DNA of 64,000 nt from Pseudomonas oryzicola (GCF_014269185.2 NZ_JABWRZ020000005.1:62001-126000), one strand, 5' to 3'; positions 29,234-39,239 are shown, counted from the first letter of the stretch. Numbers and translations: made by a program. Notes: generated by a model from the letters alone, not told the origin.

Positions 29234-30048
29234 ACGATCTCCAATTGATGCACGAAGTGGTCAAGCTGGCGCTCAAGGCCGGCGAGGCGATCCTGCCGTT
29301 CTGGCGCGCCGATGTCGCCGTGACCAGCAAGGCTGACGATTCGCCGGTGACCGCCGCCGACCTGGCGGCGCACCGGGTGATTGCCGATGGCCTGCTGGCG
29401 CTGGCGCCGCAAATTCCGCTGCTGTCCGAAGAAGACTGCAATATCCCGCTGGCCGAGCGTCAGCGCTGGCAGCGCTGGTGGCTGGTCGACCCGCTGGACG
29501 GCACCAAGGAATTCATTGCCGGCAGCGAGGAATTCACCGTCAACATTGCCCTGGTCGAAAACGGCGAGGTGGTGTTTGGCGTGGTTTCGATGCCAACCAA
29601 TGGGCGCAGCTACTTCGGTGGCCGTGGGCTGGGCGCCTGGCGTGCGGAGGCCGGTGAAACCGCCCAACCCATCCAGGTACGCACTTCTGCGCCAGTGGGT
29701 GGGCGCTTTACCGTGGTGGCCAGCCGTCGGCATTCCAGCCCGGAGCAGGAAGCGTTGCTGGCCGGGCTGGGCGCTGCGCTGGGTGAACTGGAGCTGGCCA
29801 ACATCGGCAGTTCGTTGAAGTTCTGCCTGTTGGCGGAAGGTAGTGCCGATTGCTATCCGCGCCTGGCGCCGACCTCGCAGTGGGATACGGCGGCGGCCCA
29901 GGGGGTGGTGGAAGGGGCCGGGGGCGAGGTGATCGGGCTGGATGGCCTGCCGTTCCGCTACCCGCCACGGGAGTCATTGCTCAACCCGCACTTCCTGGCG
30001 TTACCGGCCAATGCGCAATGGCGCCAGGCCTTCCTGAGCCTGATCTGA
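29230..30048 (+). CDS. cysQ: 3'(2'),5'-bisphosphate nucleotidase CysQ
   Basis: 272-aa inositol-monophosphatase-family enzyme that clears PAP formed in sulfate assimilation. Metal site motif DPLDGT at residues 87-92, upstream SEED (67-70 region) and the later SQWDTAAAQGVVE. Translationally coupled to nudE. Confidence 0.93.
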   Translation: MNDLQLMHEVVKLALKAGEAILPFWRADVAVTSKADDSPVTAADLAAHRVIADGLLALAPQIPLLSEEDCNIPLAERQRWQRWWLVDPLDGTKEFIAGSEEFTVNIALVENGEVVFGVVSMPTNGRSYFGGRGLGAWRAEAGETAQPIQVRTSAPVGGRFTVVASRRHSSPEQEALLAGLGAALGELELANIGSSLKFCLLAEGSADCYPRLAPTSQWDTAAAQGVVEGAGGEVIGLDGLPFRYPPRESLLNPHFLALPANAQWRQAFLSLI

Positions 30049-30061
30049 CCGCCGCACACGA

Positions 30062-30517
30062 TCAACGGTGCAGGACGTACTGCCCGCTGAACCTTACCGC
30101 CGGCTCATCACTGCCGGCATTGCTCACCGTGGTTTCCAGCGTCAACCGCGCCCGCCCGCGACGCTGGTACATCGCCACGAAGCGCTCCCAGGTTTTCTCG
30201 TCCGGTGCCGCGCAACGTGCCACCGCCGCCCCGGTCACCGGCAGCGGATAGCTGATCTGCCCCTCCTGGATGACGATATGCCCGTCATCGATACCCAGCT
30301 CGCGCAGGCGCAGGTGCAGCCAGCCCCAGCCCACCAGCACGGCAGCGCAGTACAGGCTGCCACCGAACATGGTGCTCTTGTGGTTGACGTTGGCCGCCAA
30401 TGGCAGTTGCAGGCGCAGGGTGTGCTGCTGCCAGTCGAGCACTTCCAGGCCCATTTCACGGGTCAGCGGGATGTCGCCGTGCAGCACGGCCTGGAGATAC
30501 TGGCTATCGCTATTCAT
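30062..30517 (-). CDS. YiiD C-terminal type thioesterase
   Basis: 151-aa hotdog protein like the C-terminal half of E. coli YiiD (FabY/thioesterase-like). NHKSTMFGGSLYCAAVLVGWGWLH holds the conserved N-x-GT-type helix. Start ATG 30517 overlaps the stop of the response regulator gene (TGATG), so it may be part of that operon. Activity unproven. Confidence 0.8.
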   Translation of the reverse strand: MNSDSQYLQAVLHGDIPLTREMGLEVLDWQQHTLRLQLPLAANVNHKSTMFGGSLYCAAVLVGWGWLHLRLRELGIDDGHIVIQEGQISYPLPVTGAAVARCAAPDEKTWERFVAMYQRRGRARLTLETTVSNAGSDEPAVRFSGQYVLHR

Positions 30518-31923
30518 CAACGGTTGTCCTCGTGATCGTCATGCCCGCCATTGCCGCCGTCAAAGCTCAAGCCATGCTTGCGCAATTTGTCGTGCAGGGT
30601 CTTGCGGGGGATGCCCAGCGCTTCGGCCAGGCTGCGCATGGAGCTGTGGGGCTGGGCCAGTTCGGCGGCGATCAGCGAGCGCTCGAACTGCTCGACCTGC
30701 TCGCTGAGGTTGCCGCTCAGCATCGGTACCGCCGGCATCGCGGCCGGTGCCGTCTGGCCATCCAGGGCCAGTTCCAGGCCAAGGGCGAAACGTTCGGCGG
30801 CGTTCTGCAGTTCGCGCACGTTACCGGGCCAGGCGTGGCGCAGCAGCATGGCGCGCTGGGCCGGCTGCAGGGTGTGCGGGGCCAGGCCATGGCGCTGGCT
30901 GGCAGCGTCGGCGAAGTGCTGGAACAGTACCAGGATGTCATCACCGCGTTCGCGCAGCGGTGGAATGCGCAGCGGCGCCACGTTCAGGCGGTAATATAGG
31001 TCGGCGCGGAAGCGCCCCTGGTCGGCGGACTGGCGCAGGTCTTCCTTGGTCGCGGCGATGATGCGGATGTCCAGCGGGATCAACTGGTTGCCGCCCAGGC
31101 GTTCAACCACTCGTTCTTGCAGCAGGCGCAGCAGCTTTACCTGCACATCCAGGCTCATGCTCTCGATCTCGTCGAGGAACAGCGTGCCGCCATTGGCAAA
31201 CTCGAACTTGCCGATGCGGCGCTTCTGCGCACCGGTGAAGGCACCAGGCTCATGGCCGAACAGCTCGCTTTCGACCACCGACTCGGCCAGGGCGCCAGCG
31301 TTGATTGCCACGAACGGGCCGTCGCGGCGGCTGGACAGGTCGTGCAGGGCGCGAGCCACCACCTCCTTGCCAGCGCCGGTCTCGCCCAGGATCAGTACGT
31401 CGGCGCGGGTGCCGGCCAGGGCGCCGATCTGCTCGCGCAGGCGCAGCATGGCCGGCGACTGGCCCACCAGGCGGGTGGCCAGTTGCTGGCGGTCGCTCAG
31501 GGCCAGGCGCAGGCTGCGGTTGTCCAGTACCAGGCGGCGCAAGGCCAGGGCGCGACGCACACTGTCGAGCAGGGCGTCGCTGGCGAAGGGCTTTTCCAGG
31601 AAGTCGTAGGCACCGGCACGCATCGCCTGCACCGCCAGCGGCACATCGCCGTGGCCGGTAATCAACAATACCGGCAGCTCGTTGTCGCGGCCATGCAGTT
31701 GTTCCAGCAGTTGCAGGCCATCGATACCGGGCATGCGGATATCGCTGACCACCACGCCAGGCCAGTCGGCTTCGATGCGCTCGGCCAGGCCCTGGGCATC
31801 GGCCAGCGCGACCACCTTGAGCCCGGCCAGGTCCAGGGTCTGGCTCAGGGCCTGGCGCAGGTGCGGGTCGTCGTCGACCAGGATGACCTGGGCTTGGCTG
31901 TCGATGAGTGTCGCGGTGGTCAT
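30517..31923 (-). CDS. dctD: DctD-like sigma54-dependent response regulator
   Basis: 468-aa NtrC-family activator. Receiver domain 10-125 with phospho-acceptor Asp61; AAA+ domain about 150-380 with Walker A GETGAGKE (180-187) and the sigma54 contact loop GAFTGA (227-232); C-terminal Fis-type helix-turn-helix (MRSLAEALGIPRKTLHDKLRK). Coupled to the kinase gene by ATGA. In P. aeruginosa the DctB/DctD pair, which controls C4-dicarboxylate uptake, lies near the same nudE-cysQ neighbours. An alternative is another dicarboxylate or ketoglutarate system of the MifR type; the transporter it controls is not in the window. Confidence 0.85.
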   Translation of the reverse strand: MTTATLIDSQAQVILVDDDPHLRQALSQTLDLAGLKVVALADAQGLAERIEADWPGVVVSDIRMPGIDGLQLLEQLHGRDNELPVLLITGHGDVPLAVQAMRAGAYDFLEKPFASDALLDSVRRALALRRLVLDNRSLRLALSDRQQLATRLVGQSPAMLRLREQIGALAGTRADVLILGETGAGKEVVARALHDLSSRRDGPFVAINAGALAESVVESELFGHEPGAFTGAQKRRIGKFEFANGGTLFLDEIESMSLDVQVKLLRLLQERVVERLGGNQLIPLDIRIIAATKEDLRQSADQGRFRADLYYRLNVAPLRIPPLRERGDDILVLFQHFADAASQRHGLAPHTLQPAQRAMLLRHAWPGNVRELQNAAERFALGLELALDGQTAPAAMPAVPMLSGNLSEQVEQFERSLIAAELAQPHSSMRSLAEALGIPRKTLHDKLRKHGLSFDGGNGGHDDHEDNR

Positions 31924-33734
31924 GCCGAGGGGTCCTCCGAATTGGGCAAAGTAGCGCCAGGCGCGGCCACACGCAGCTGCAAGGTCAGCAGTGCACCGCC
32001 TTCCGGGTGGTTGGCCAGCAGCAGTTCACCGCCCAGGGTGCGCATCAGGCTTTCGCAGATGGCCAGGCCCAGGCCAAGGCCCTGGGTGCGGGTCTTGGTG
32101 GTGAAGAATGGCTCCTTGGCATGCTCCAGGGCCTGGCGGCTGAAGCCGGGGCCGTTGTCGCGAATGTACAGATAGACGCAGTCGTCGCGCTGCTCGGCAC
32201 TTAGCCACAGGCGGCGGGGGTTGGCCTTTTCGGTCAGGGCATCGAGGGCATTGGCCAGCAGGTTGCCGAGCACCTGGCGCAGGCGGGTCTCGCCCGCCTG
32301 TACCCACAGGGTGGCTTCCGGCAGATCGCGAATCAGCTCCACGGCCATGGCGCGTCGACGCTTGGCCAGTAGCGCGAGAGCATCGTCCAGGGCCGGCTGC
32401 AGGGCTACGCTTTCCGGTGCATGGCGGTCACGGCGGGCGAAGGCGCGCAAGTGAGCGATGATCGAGGCCATGCGCCCGGTCAGCTCGCCGATCAGCTTGA
32501 GGTTGCCGCGGGCGTCCTCGATGCGCTGGTGGTCGAGCAGGATCTCGGCGTTCTCCGCGTAGCTGCGGATGGCCGCCAGTGGTTGGTTGAGTTCGTGGCT
32601 GATGCTGGCTGACATGGTACCGAGCACCGAGAGCTTGCCGGCCTGCACCAGCTCGTCCTGGGCGCGTACCGCTTCTTGCTGGGCGTTCTCGCGCTCCAGC
32701 ACGGCACGCTTGAGCCGGGTGTTCAGGCCTTCAAGGTCGGCGGTGCGTTCGGCCACGCGTTTTTCCAGTTCCTGCCGGCCACGGGCCTCGAAATCGATAC
32801 GGTCGATGTAATGGCGGCGCCGTTGCATCACCAGGCCGGCCAGCAGCATCAGCACCAGCAAGGTGCCGGCACCGATGGCCATCACGGTCCGCACCGAGCG
32901 GTCTACCAGCATGCGCGGGGCAAGGATGCTGACCTGCCAGCCGGTTTCCTGGATGTCGCGGGTCTGGGTGATCCACGCGTCCGGGTTGAGCACCAGCGGT
33001 TGCGGGGCCTGGGTCGGGTAGGGCTGGATGGCGATGATGGCCTGGCGCTCGGCCTCGCTCAGCGGGCGGGTGGCACGGAAGCGCCAGTCCGGCCGTGAGG
33101 TGAGGATCACAACGCCATTGTGGTCTGTCAGCAGCAGTTGCTCGGGCGTACGGCCCCACAGGGTTTCGGTGTGGTCGAGGTCGACCTTGACCACCAGCAC
33201 GCCAACGATGCGTTCACGGTCGCGTACCGCGGCGGCAAAGAAATAGCCGCGCTTGGCCGAAGTGGTGCCCTGGCCGAAGAAACGCCCCAGGTGGCCGGCC
33301 ATGGCTTCGTTGAAGTAGGGGCGGAAGGCGAAGTTGCGGCCGACGAAGCTGTCGCGCTTGTCCCAGTTGGAGGCAGCCAGGGTGTTGCCGTTGATGTCCA
33401 TCAGGTACATCACTTCGGCGCCGGTCTGCTCGACGATGCCTTTGAGCAGGCGGTTGGCATTGGTCACCGCCTCCAGGCGCAACGGGTCGGCCAGCACGCT
33501 GCGCAGCGCCGGCAGGTCGCCGAGGATCTGCGGCAAGGTCTCGTAGCGGTGCAGGGTACCGAGCAGGTTGGCCACGTACAGGTCGAGGGTTTGGCGGTTC
33601 TGCGAGGCCAGCTCTTGCTGATAATAGCGTTCAGCCAAGTGATGCAGGGGCCACAGTAACGGGGCCAGGCACAGGGCCAGCAGGGCCAGGCTGCGCCAAC
33701 GGGGGCGGCGTGGGGGCGTGGGTTTTGCAATCAT
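31920..33734 (-). CDS. dctB: DctB-like sensor histidine kinase
   Basis: 604-aa membrane kinase. N-terminal helix about 14-36, periplasmic double-PAS (dCache) sensor with TGAEVMYLMDINGNTLAASN and GYFFAAAVRDRERIVGVL, second helix near 285-305, a coiled-coil linker, His380 in SASISHELNQPLAAIRSYAE, and an HATPase domain (NLLANALDAL; RDNGPGF; TQGLGLGLAIC). The sensor half resembles DctB, which binds C4-dicarboxylates. Start ATG 33734; the GTG one codon upstream is a weaker choice. Confidence 0.87.
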   Translation of the reverse strand: MIAKPTPPRRPRWRSLALLALCLAPLLWPLHHLAERYYQQELASQNRQTLDLYVANLLGTLHRYETLPQILGDLPALRSVLADPLRLEAVTNANRLLKGIVEQTGAEVMYLMDINGNTLAASNWDKRDSFVGRNFAFRPYFNEAMAGHLGRFFGQGTTSAKRGYFFAAAVRDRERIVGVLVVKVDLDHTETLWGRTPEQLLLTDHNGVVILTSRPDWRFRATRPLSEAERQAIIAIQPYPTQAPQPLVLNPDAWITQTRDIQETGWQVSILAPRMLVDRSVRTVMAIGAGTLLVLMLLAGLVMQRRRHYIDRIDFEARGRQELEKRVAERTADLEGLNTRLKRAVLERENAQQEAVRAQDELVQAGKLSVLGTMSASISHELNQPLAAIRSYAENAEILLDHQRIEDARGNLKLIGELTGRMASIIAHLRAFARRDRHAPESVALQPALDDALALLAKRRRAMAVELIRDLPEATLWVQAGETRLRQVLGNLLANALDALTEKANPRRLWLSAEQRDDCVYLYIRDNGPGFSRQALEHAKEPFFTTKTRTQGLGLGLAICESLMRTLGGELLLANHPEGGALLTLQLRVAAPGATLPNSEDPSA

Positions 33735-34084
33735 CACGGAGAGGCGCCAGAAAAGTCTGACGCAATTATGCGCTAGTTACGGCAGCAGTTCCGCCTTTGC
33801 CCATGGACTGTCGACCTAGTCGTTGCCGGACAGCGTCGGTGGCTGGGCCAGCCCCAGCCGATACCGGCTGCCGGGGCGAACTCGCTGGCGTTGAATGCCT
33901 CGAAGAAAAAACCAGGGCGACAGACGTGGATGCCGTAGATGACGTTTGTCGATTGTTATCGATTTTTAAACGAATCTGTTCGTAATTTTGCGCGAGGATT
34001 GGGCTTTAAAGATCGATATATATCGGTTATAAATGGATAAACGCCCCAGCACAGTCCGGCCAAGGGCCATCACAGAGGTCAACC
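33735..34084. promoter_or_regulatory. Divergent region between dctB and agmatine deiminase
   Basis: 350 nt. The half next to dctB is GC-rich without a convincing ORF; the half next to the deiminase is AT-rich and contains TCGAT-TGTT-ATCGA (33949-33962) and the perfect palindrome CGATATATATCG (34014-34025), 60 nt before the start codon. These look like operator sites. Confidence 0.55.
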
Positions 34085-35191
34085 ATGAAAACCCTCAATT
34101 CCACCCCCCGTGCCGATGGTTTCCACATGCCCGCCGAGTGGGCCCCGCAGACTCAGGTGTGGATGGTCTGGCCAGAGCGCCCGGACAACTGGCGCCTGGG
34201 CGGCAAACCGGCACAAGCTGCCCATGTGACCCTGGCCAAGGCGATTGCCCGCTTCGAGCCGGTTACCGTCGCGGTTTCCGCTGCGCAGTACGAAAATGCC
34301 CGTCGCCAACTCGACCAGCCGAACATCCGCGTGGTCGAGATCAGCAACGATGACGCCTGGGTACGCGACACCGGCCCGACCTTCGTCATCAACGACCAGG
34401 GCGAAGTGCGCGGCGTCGACTGGGGCTTCAACGCCTGGGGCGGCTTCGATGGCGGCCTGTACGCACCGTGGAACCGCGACGAAGAACTGGCGGCCAAGGT
34501 GCTGGAAATGGAGCGCTGCCAGCGCTACCACACCGCAGGCTTCGTGCTCGAAGGCGGTTCGATCCATGTGGACGGCGAAGGCACCGTGATCACCACCGAA
34601 GAATGCCTGCTCAACCGCAACCGCAACCCGCACCTGAGCCGCGAACAGATCGAAGCGGTACTGCGCGAGCATCTGGCGGTGGACACCGTGGTCTGGCTGC
34701 CGGATGGCCTGTACAACGACGAAACCGATGGCCACGTCGACAACTTCTGCTGTTACGTGCGCCCGGGCGAAGTGTTACTGGCCTGGACCGATGATTCCAA
34801 CGACCCCAACTATGCGCGCTGCCACGCTGCCATGGAGGTGCTCAAGCGCACCCGTGATGCCAAAGGCCGTGAGTTCATCGTGCATAAAATGCCGATCCCG
34901 GGCCCGCTGTTCGCCACCGCTGAAGAGTGTGCCGGTGTCGACCAGGTGGCTGGCAGCCAGGAACGTGACCCGTCGGTGCGCCTGGCCGGCTCGTACGTCA
35001 ACTTCCTGATCGTCAACGGCGGCATTATCGCGCCAAGCTTCGACGACCCAGCAGATACTGAGGCCAGAGCGATCCTCGAGAAGGTTTTCCCCGATCATGA
35101 GGTGGTGATGATCCCCGGCCGCGAGCTGTTGTTGGGCGGGGGTAATATCCACTGCCTGACCCAGCAGCAGCCAGCGCCGGTCAAGCGTTGA
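34085..35191 (+). CDS. aguA: Agmatine deiminase
   Basis: 368-aa deiminase that converts agmatine to N-carbamoylputrescine. The nucleophile Cys357 lies in [39 protein letters not shown] and [16 protein letters not shown] are the other active-site blocks. Length and the cysteine position equal the P. aeruginosa enzyme. The usual partner aguB is not adjacent, so this copy stands alone with its own terminator. Confidence 0.95.
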   Translation: MKTLNSTPRADGFHMPAEWAPQTQVWMVWPERPDNWRLGGKPAQAAHVTLAKAIARFEPVTVAVSAAQYENARRQLDQPNIRVVEISNDDAWVRDTGPTFVINDQGEVRGVDWGFNAWGGFDGGLYAPWNRDEELAAKVLEMERCQRYHTAGFVLEGGSIHVDGEGTVITTEECLLNRNRNPHLSREQIEAVLREHLAVDTVVWLPDGLYNDETDGHVDNFCCYVRPGEVLLAWTDDSNDPNYARCHAAMEVLKRTRDAKGREFIVHKMPIPGPLFATAEECAGVDQVAGSQERDPSVRLAGSYVNFLIVNGGIIAPSFDDPADTEARAILEKVFPDHEVVMIPGRELLLGGGNIHCLTQQQPAPVKR

Positions 35192-35208
35192 CAGCAACGT
35201 GAATGAAG

Positions 35209-35234
35209 AGGCCCGTCACCTGACGGGCCTTTTT
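35209..35234 (+). terminator. Rho-independent terminator of aguA
   Basis: AGGCCCGTCA (35209-35218), CC, TGACGGGCCT (35221-35230), then TTTT. Confidence 0.93.
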
Positions 35235-35389
35235 CATTTGCGGGCGATGTCCGGTGGGGTGTTCTGGCATATCTTTTGTATTGATTTCAAAGGGATAGCC
35301 AGATGGGTAGCGCGGCAAGGCCGTGCTATCGATCTGTAACAATACATAAGTAGATTTGCCGTCCACGGGGCCAAGGAGTACGTGTAGAG

Positions 35390-35587
35390 ATGAATGCAGC
35401 AAGTGAGTCGGCTTTGCGCCCATCGGCAGTGAATCACCAATCGCTCAAGCTTGTGGCGAAGTGGTTGAAACACCATGGAAGCATCAGGGTCAGGACGACC
35501 GACCCACGACATCTGCTTGCCGGGCGATACCCCCAAGGCCTGATCAGCGAAGCGGAAATGCAGGCGCTGATGGCGGTGTGGCACTGA
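35390..35587 (+). CDS. Small conserved hypothetical protein
   Basis: 65-aa protein with clear codon bias. The C-terminal half (WLKHHGSIRVRTTDPRHLLAG and SEAEMQALMAVWH) looks like one folded amphipathic unit. I recall near-identical short proteins in other Pseudomonas, but no domain name. It is followed by a GC-rich hairpin. Ribosome site is weak (GTAGAG), so expression level is uncertain. Confidence 0.65.
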   Translation: MNAASESALRPSAVNHQSLKLVAKWLKHHGSIRVRTTDPRHLLAGRYPQGLISEAEMQALMAVWH

Positions 35588-35600
35588 TCGGTTGTTTGAA

Positions 35601-35630
35601 CCTGCCGGCCCCGGGAAGGGGCCGGCACAG
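35601..35630 (+). terminator. GC-rich hairpin after the 65-aa gene
   Basis: TGCCGGCCCC (35603-35612), GGGAA, GGGGCCGGCA (35618-35627). Very stable but lacks a T-run. Confidence 0.5.
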
Positions 35631-36076
35631 GTGACATCCATCTGGACTTGTTCTCCAGTCAGCCCCGATGCAGGCGCCCCCCTCGCTCATCCCCAGGCTT
35701 CCTTCCGCTGTATCTGCACAATTCCCGAATAACGTCTTCCCCGCGCCAAGTCGTCCTGCCCGCGATCGATACGACTTTTCCTACTTAAGATAAATTGCCT
35801 GCTGATAGCGCAACGCTAGGCAGAAATGCACTCGGCTTGCCCACATTTTGGTTATAACCATCTTCATTTCACGATTTTTTGACATTTGCAAACGTGCACG
35901 GCTAGGATTCGGCCAACGCCTGCTGGCCATCATCGTGGCCACGCAGCTGCCAGAGCCGCCGTGTGAGTACCGGCAGGCCTTCCAGTCTGGATCCGCATAG
36001 CGTCGAACCTACGAAGGGGCGTTGGTTCCTGGCGTCATATTGCAGAGCGTTTTTGATTACGAACAAGGAAAACAAC
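35628..36076 (+). promoter_or_regulatory. Long upstream region of the second porin
   Basis: About 450 nt without a gene. It includes the palindrome GGTTATAACC at 35851-35860 and an inverted TGGCCA/TGGCCA pair near 35920-35941. AAGGAA lies directly before the ATG. The length suggests several regulatory inputs; no specific regulator can be named. Confidence 0.5.
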
Positions 36077-37396
36077 ATGTTGAAAACCAGGATCAGCCTG
36101 GTCGCCCTGGCGATGATCGCCGCGACCCAGGCCCAGGCCAATGACCAGGCCGACAGCAAAGGCTTTATCGAGGACAGCCACGCCAACGTCCTGCTGCGCA
36201 ACGCCTACATCAATCGTGACAAGAAGCACGGCACCGACGACCAGATCGAATGGGGCCAGGGCGTCATCGCCAACTTCTCCTCCGGCTTCACCCAGGGCAC
36301 CGTCGGTGTCGGCGTCGATGCATTCGGCCTGTACGCCGTGCGTCTGGACGGCGGCAAGGGCCACAACGGTGGCGCTGGTGTCGACTTCTTCAAGCCATCG
36401 GACTTCAAGGACGAGAACGGCAACGCCAACTCGCCGCACAACCTGGCCCGTGGTGGCGCTGCAGTGAAGTTCCGTATCTCCAACACCGTGCTCAAGTACG
36501 GTGACCAGATGCCGGCACTGCCAGTGCTGCAGTACGACGACGCCCGCCTGCTGCCAGAAAGCTTCACCGGTACCCTGATCACCTCCAAGGAAATCCAGGG
36601 CCTGGAACTGAACGCCGGCCGCTTCACCCAGGAAGCGCGCAAGAGCGCCGAGCGCCGTGACGGTGGTGGCCTGAAGTCGATCAACGTGCTCGGTGGCAGC
36701 TACAAGTTCACCGACAACTTCACCGCTTCGCTGTACACCGCCGACAACGAAGACGTGATGAAGAAGCACTACCTGGGCCTGAACTACGTCTTCCCGATCG
36801 CCAACGACCAGTCCCTGACCCTGGACTTCAACGGCTACAAGTCGGACATCGACAACAAGTTCGTCAAGAGCGCCGAACTCAACGGCGACTCCAACACCAT
36901 CTGGAGCCTGGCCGCCACCTACGCCTACGGTGCGCACTCGTTCACCATCGCCCACCAGCGCAGCACCGGCAGCACCGGCTACAACTACGGCTGGTACCAG
37001 AATGCCGGCGGCGTGGGTGACGGTGGTTCGACCATCTACCTGGCCAACTCGTACTGGTCCGACTTCAACGCCGAAGACGAGCGTTCCTGGCAGCTGGGCT
37101 ACGGCCTGGACTTCGGTGCCTACGGCATTCCGGGCCTGACCTACAAGCTGGCCTACGTGGTGGGTGACAACATCAATACCCGCAACGTCGCCAACCCGCA
37201 GGGCTTCGGCGAAGGTAAAGAGCGCGAGATCTTCAACCAGATCCGTTACGTGGTGCAGGACGGCCCGGCCAAGGACCTGTCGATCAAGCTGCGTAGCTCG
37301 TTCGTGCGTACCAACAACGCCGTGCAGCAGAACGGTTACAACGACGACGGCAACGAAGTCCGCGTATTCGTCGAGTACCCGATCAGCATCTTCTGA
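36077..37396 (+). CDS. OprD-family outer membrane porin (OprE/OprQ type)
   Basis: 439-aa porin. Signal peptide MLKTRISLVALAMIAATQAQA, mature start NDQADSKGFIEDSHANVLLRN, and C-terminal strand VRVFVEYPISIF ending in Phe. SGFTQGTVGVGVDAFGLYAVRLDGG is shared with the first porin at 2425. Start ATG 36077 with AAGGAAA ahead. Within the family it is closest by eye to OprE/OprQ; substrate not deducible. Confidence 0.9.
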   Translation: MLKTRISLVALAMIAATQAQANDQADSKGFIEDSHANVLLRNAYINRDKKHGTDDQIEWGQGVIANFSSGFTQGTVGVGVDAFGLYAVRLDGGKGHNGGAGVDFFKPSDFKDENGNANSPHNLARGGAAVKFRISNTVLKYGDQMPALPVLQYDDARLLPESFTGTLITSKEIQGLELNAGRFTQEARKSAERRDGGGLKSINVLGGSYKFTDNFTASLYTADNEDVMKKHYLGLNYVFPIANDQSLTLDFNGYKSDIDNKFVKSAELNGDSNTIWSLAATYAYGAHSFTIAHQRSTGSTGYNYGWYQNAGGVGDGGSTIYLANSYWSDFNAEDERSWQLGYGLDFGAYGIPGLTYKLAYVVGDNINTRNVANPQGFGEGKEREIFNQIRYVVQDGPAKDLSIKLRSSFVRTNNAVQQNGYNDDGNEVRVFVEYPISIF

Positions 37397-37438
37397 TCAG
37401 CAGAGCCTGGGGCTGCAGGGCAGCCTCAGGCTTTTCTG

Positions 37439-39103
37439 TTACGCCGGCTCCACCTCCCTGCGCCGCACCGCTGCAACCCTCACCTCCCCCTCACCCGTCT
37501 CTGGCGCAAAACTGTCGCTACGCGCCATCCGCCACATCCGCGCATAAAACTCGCTTTCAATCGAGCCACTGAGCAATTCGCCCGGCTTGAGAAACGTGTG
37601 CAGGTCCGAAAACAAGCCGATTTCGCTTGAGCTGATACGCCGCGCCAGGTGCTTGGGTTTGAGCTGCGAAGGGTGCTCCAGCCCCGCAGCGGCCAGCATC
37701 TCTGCCAACGCATGCAGCGTATTGCGATGGAAGCTGGCAACCCGTTCAGCCTTGTCCGGCACCACCAGGGCGCGCTGGCGCAGTGGGTCTTGCGTGGCCA
37801 CCCCGGTCGGGCACTTGTTGGTGTGGCAGCTCTGCGACTGGATGCAGCCGATGGCGAACATGAAGCCGCGCGCGGAGTTGACCCAGTCAGCGCCGATAGC
37901 CAGCACACTGGCGATGTCGAAGGCGCTGACGATCTTGCCCGCTGCGCCAATGCGAATGCTGGAGCGCAGGTTCAGGCCGACCAGGGTGTTGTGCACGAAC
38001 ATCAGGCCCTCGCGCATCGGTACGCCCATGTTGTCGCTGAACTCGCGTGGCGCCGCGCCGGTACCGCCTTCCTTGCCGTCGACGACGATGAAGTCCGGGG
38101 TAATGCCGGTGGCCAGCATTGCCTTGGCGATGCCCATGAATTCCCACGGGTGGCCCAGGCAGAACTTGAAGCCCACCGGCTTGCCGCCCGACAGCTCGCG
38201 CAGGCTGGCAATGAACTGCAGCAACTCGACCGGCGTGCGGAAGGCACTGTGCGCCGCTGGCGAAATGCAGTCTTCACCCTCGCGTACGCCCCGGGTCTGG
38301 GCGATTTCGCGGCTGACCTTGTGCCCCGGCAGGATGCCGCCGTGGCCCGGCTTGGCGCCCTGGCTGAGCTTGACCTCGATCATCTTCACCTGCGGCGAGC
38401 GGGCCTGCTCGGCGAAGCGCTGCGGGTCGAAGCGACCGTCCTCGGTGCGGCAGCCGAAGTAGCCACTGCCGATTTCCCAGATCAGGTCACCGCCATGTTC
38501 ACGGTGGTACGGGCTGATACTGCCTTCGCCCGTGTCATGGGCAAAACGGCCCATGCGTGCACCACGGTTGAGCGCCGCGATGGCGTTGGCGCTGAGCGCG
38601 CCGAAGCTCATCGCGGAAATGTTGAAGATCGACGCCGAGTAGGGCAGGCGACACTGCGGCCCGCCGATGGCGATGCGAAACGAGGCAGGGTCCGGCGTGT
38701 TTACCGGCAACATGGAATGGCTGATGAACTCGAAGCCGGGCTTGTAGGCGTCGTTGAGCGTGCCAAAGGCCTTCTCGGCGCTTTCGTTCTTGGCCCGGGC
38801 GTAGACCAGCGAGCGCTGAGCGCGGGAAAACGGCAGCTTGTCGTCGTCGCCCTCGATCAGGTACTGGCGGATTTCCGGGCGGATGGTTTCGATCAGGTAG
38901 CGGATGTTGCCCAGGATCGGGTAGTTGCGGCGCACGGCATGGTGGCTTTGGCGCAGGTCATTGAGGCCGACCAGGCTTAGCAAGGTGGTGATCAGCGTGA
39001 TGGGCCATAGCCAGGTGTGCGTGTGTAGCAACGGCAGGCTGGCGAGGGTGAACAGTAGGCAGAATGCGAGGCAGGCGTAGCGGCTGGGTAGGGAATGTTT
39101 CAT
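37439..39103 (-). CDS. Membrane-anchored glutamate synthase-like FMN protein
   Basis: 554-aa protein. Residues about 8-45 are one or two hydrophobic helices; the rest is the central FMN-binding/synthase barrel of glutamate synthase large subunit (ISAMSFGALSANAIAALNRGA, KLSQGAKPGHGGILPG, VVDGKEGGTGAAP). C-x5-C-x4-C in CIQSQSCHTNKCPTG matches the GOGAT 3Fe-4S motif. It lacks the glutaminase domain, so it cannot be a complete glutamate synthase; the family is known as GltB-like or archaeal-type GOGAT central domain proteins. The hydrophobic N-terminus suggests an inner membrane anchor. Confidence 0.83.
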   Translation of the reverse strand: MKHSLPSRYACLAFCLLFTLASLPLLHTHTWLWPITLITTLLSLVGLNDLRQSHHAVRRNYPILGNIRYLIETIRPEIRQYLIEGDDDKLPFSRAQRSLVYARAKNESAEKAFGTLNDAYKPGFEFISHSMLPVNTPDPASFRIAIGGPQCRLPYSASIFNISAMSFGALSANAIAALNRGARMGRFAHDTGEGSISPYHREHGGDLIWEIGSGYFGCRTEDGRFDPQRFAEQARSPQVKMIEVKLSQGAKPGHGGILPGHKVSREIAQTRGVREGEDCISPAAHSAFRTPVELLQFIASLRELSGGKPVGFKFCLGHPWEFMGIAKAMLATGITPDFIVVDGKEGGTGAAPREFSDNMGVPMREGLMFVHNTLVGLNLRSSIRIGAAGKIVSAFDIASVLAIGADWVNSARGFMFAIGCIQSQSCHTNKCPTGVATQDPLRQRALVVPDKAERVASFHRNTLHALAEMLAAAGLEHPSQLKPKHLARRISSSEIGLFSDLHTFLKPGELLSGSIESEFYARMWRMARSDSFAPETGEGEVRVAAVRRREVEPA

Positions 39104-39239
39104 GGGTCCATCACAGGCAGGATGACCCGGCCTAGGATAGGCAAAGGAGGGTTAGGGAAAACCTGGGTAATCGGTAAAAGACTGTTGCATGGTTGTCATG
39201 TCTCTGGCCTGGACGGGCGCCGATTTAATGCATGGTTTG

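Noticed and set aside
33797..33985. 62-aa ORF between dctB and aguA
   Set aside because: Poor codon use, no ribosome site, no domain; probably non-coding.
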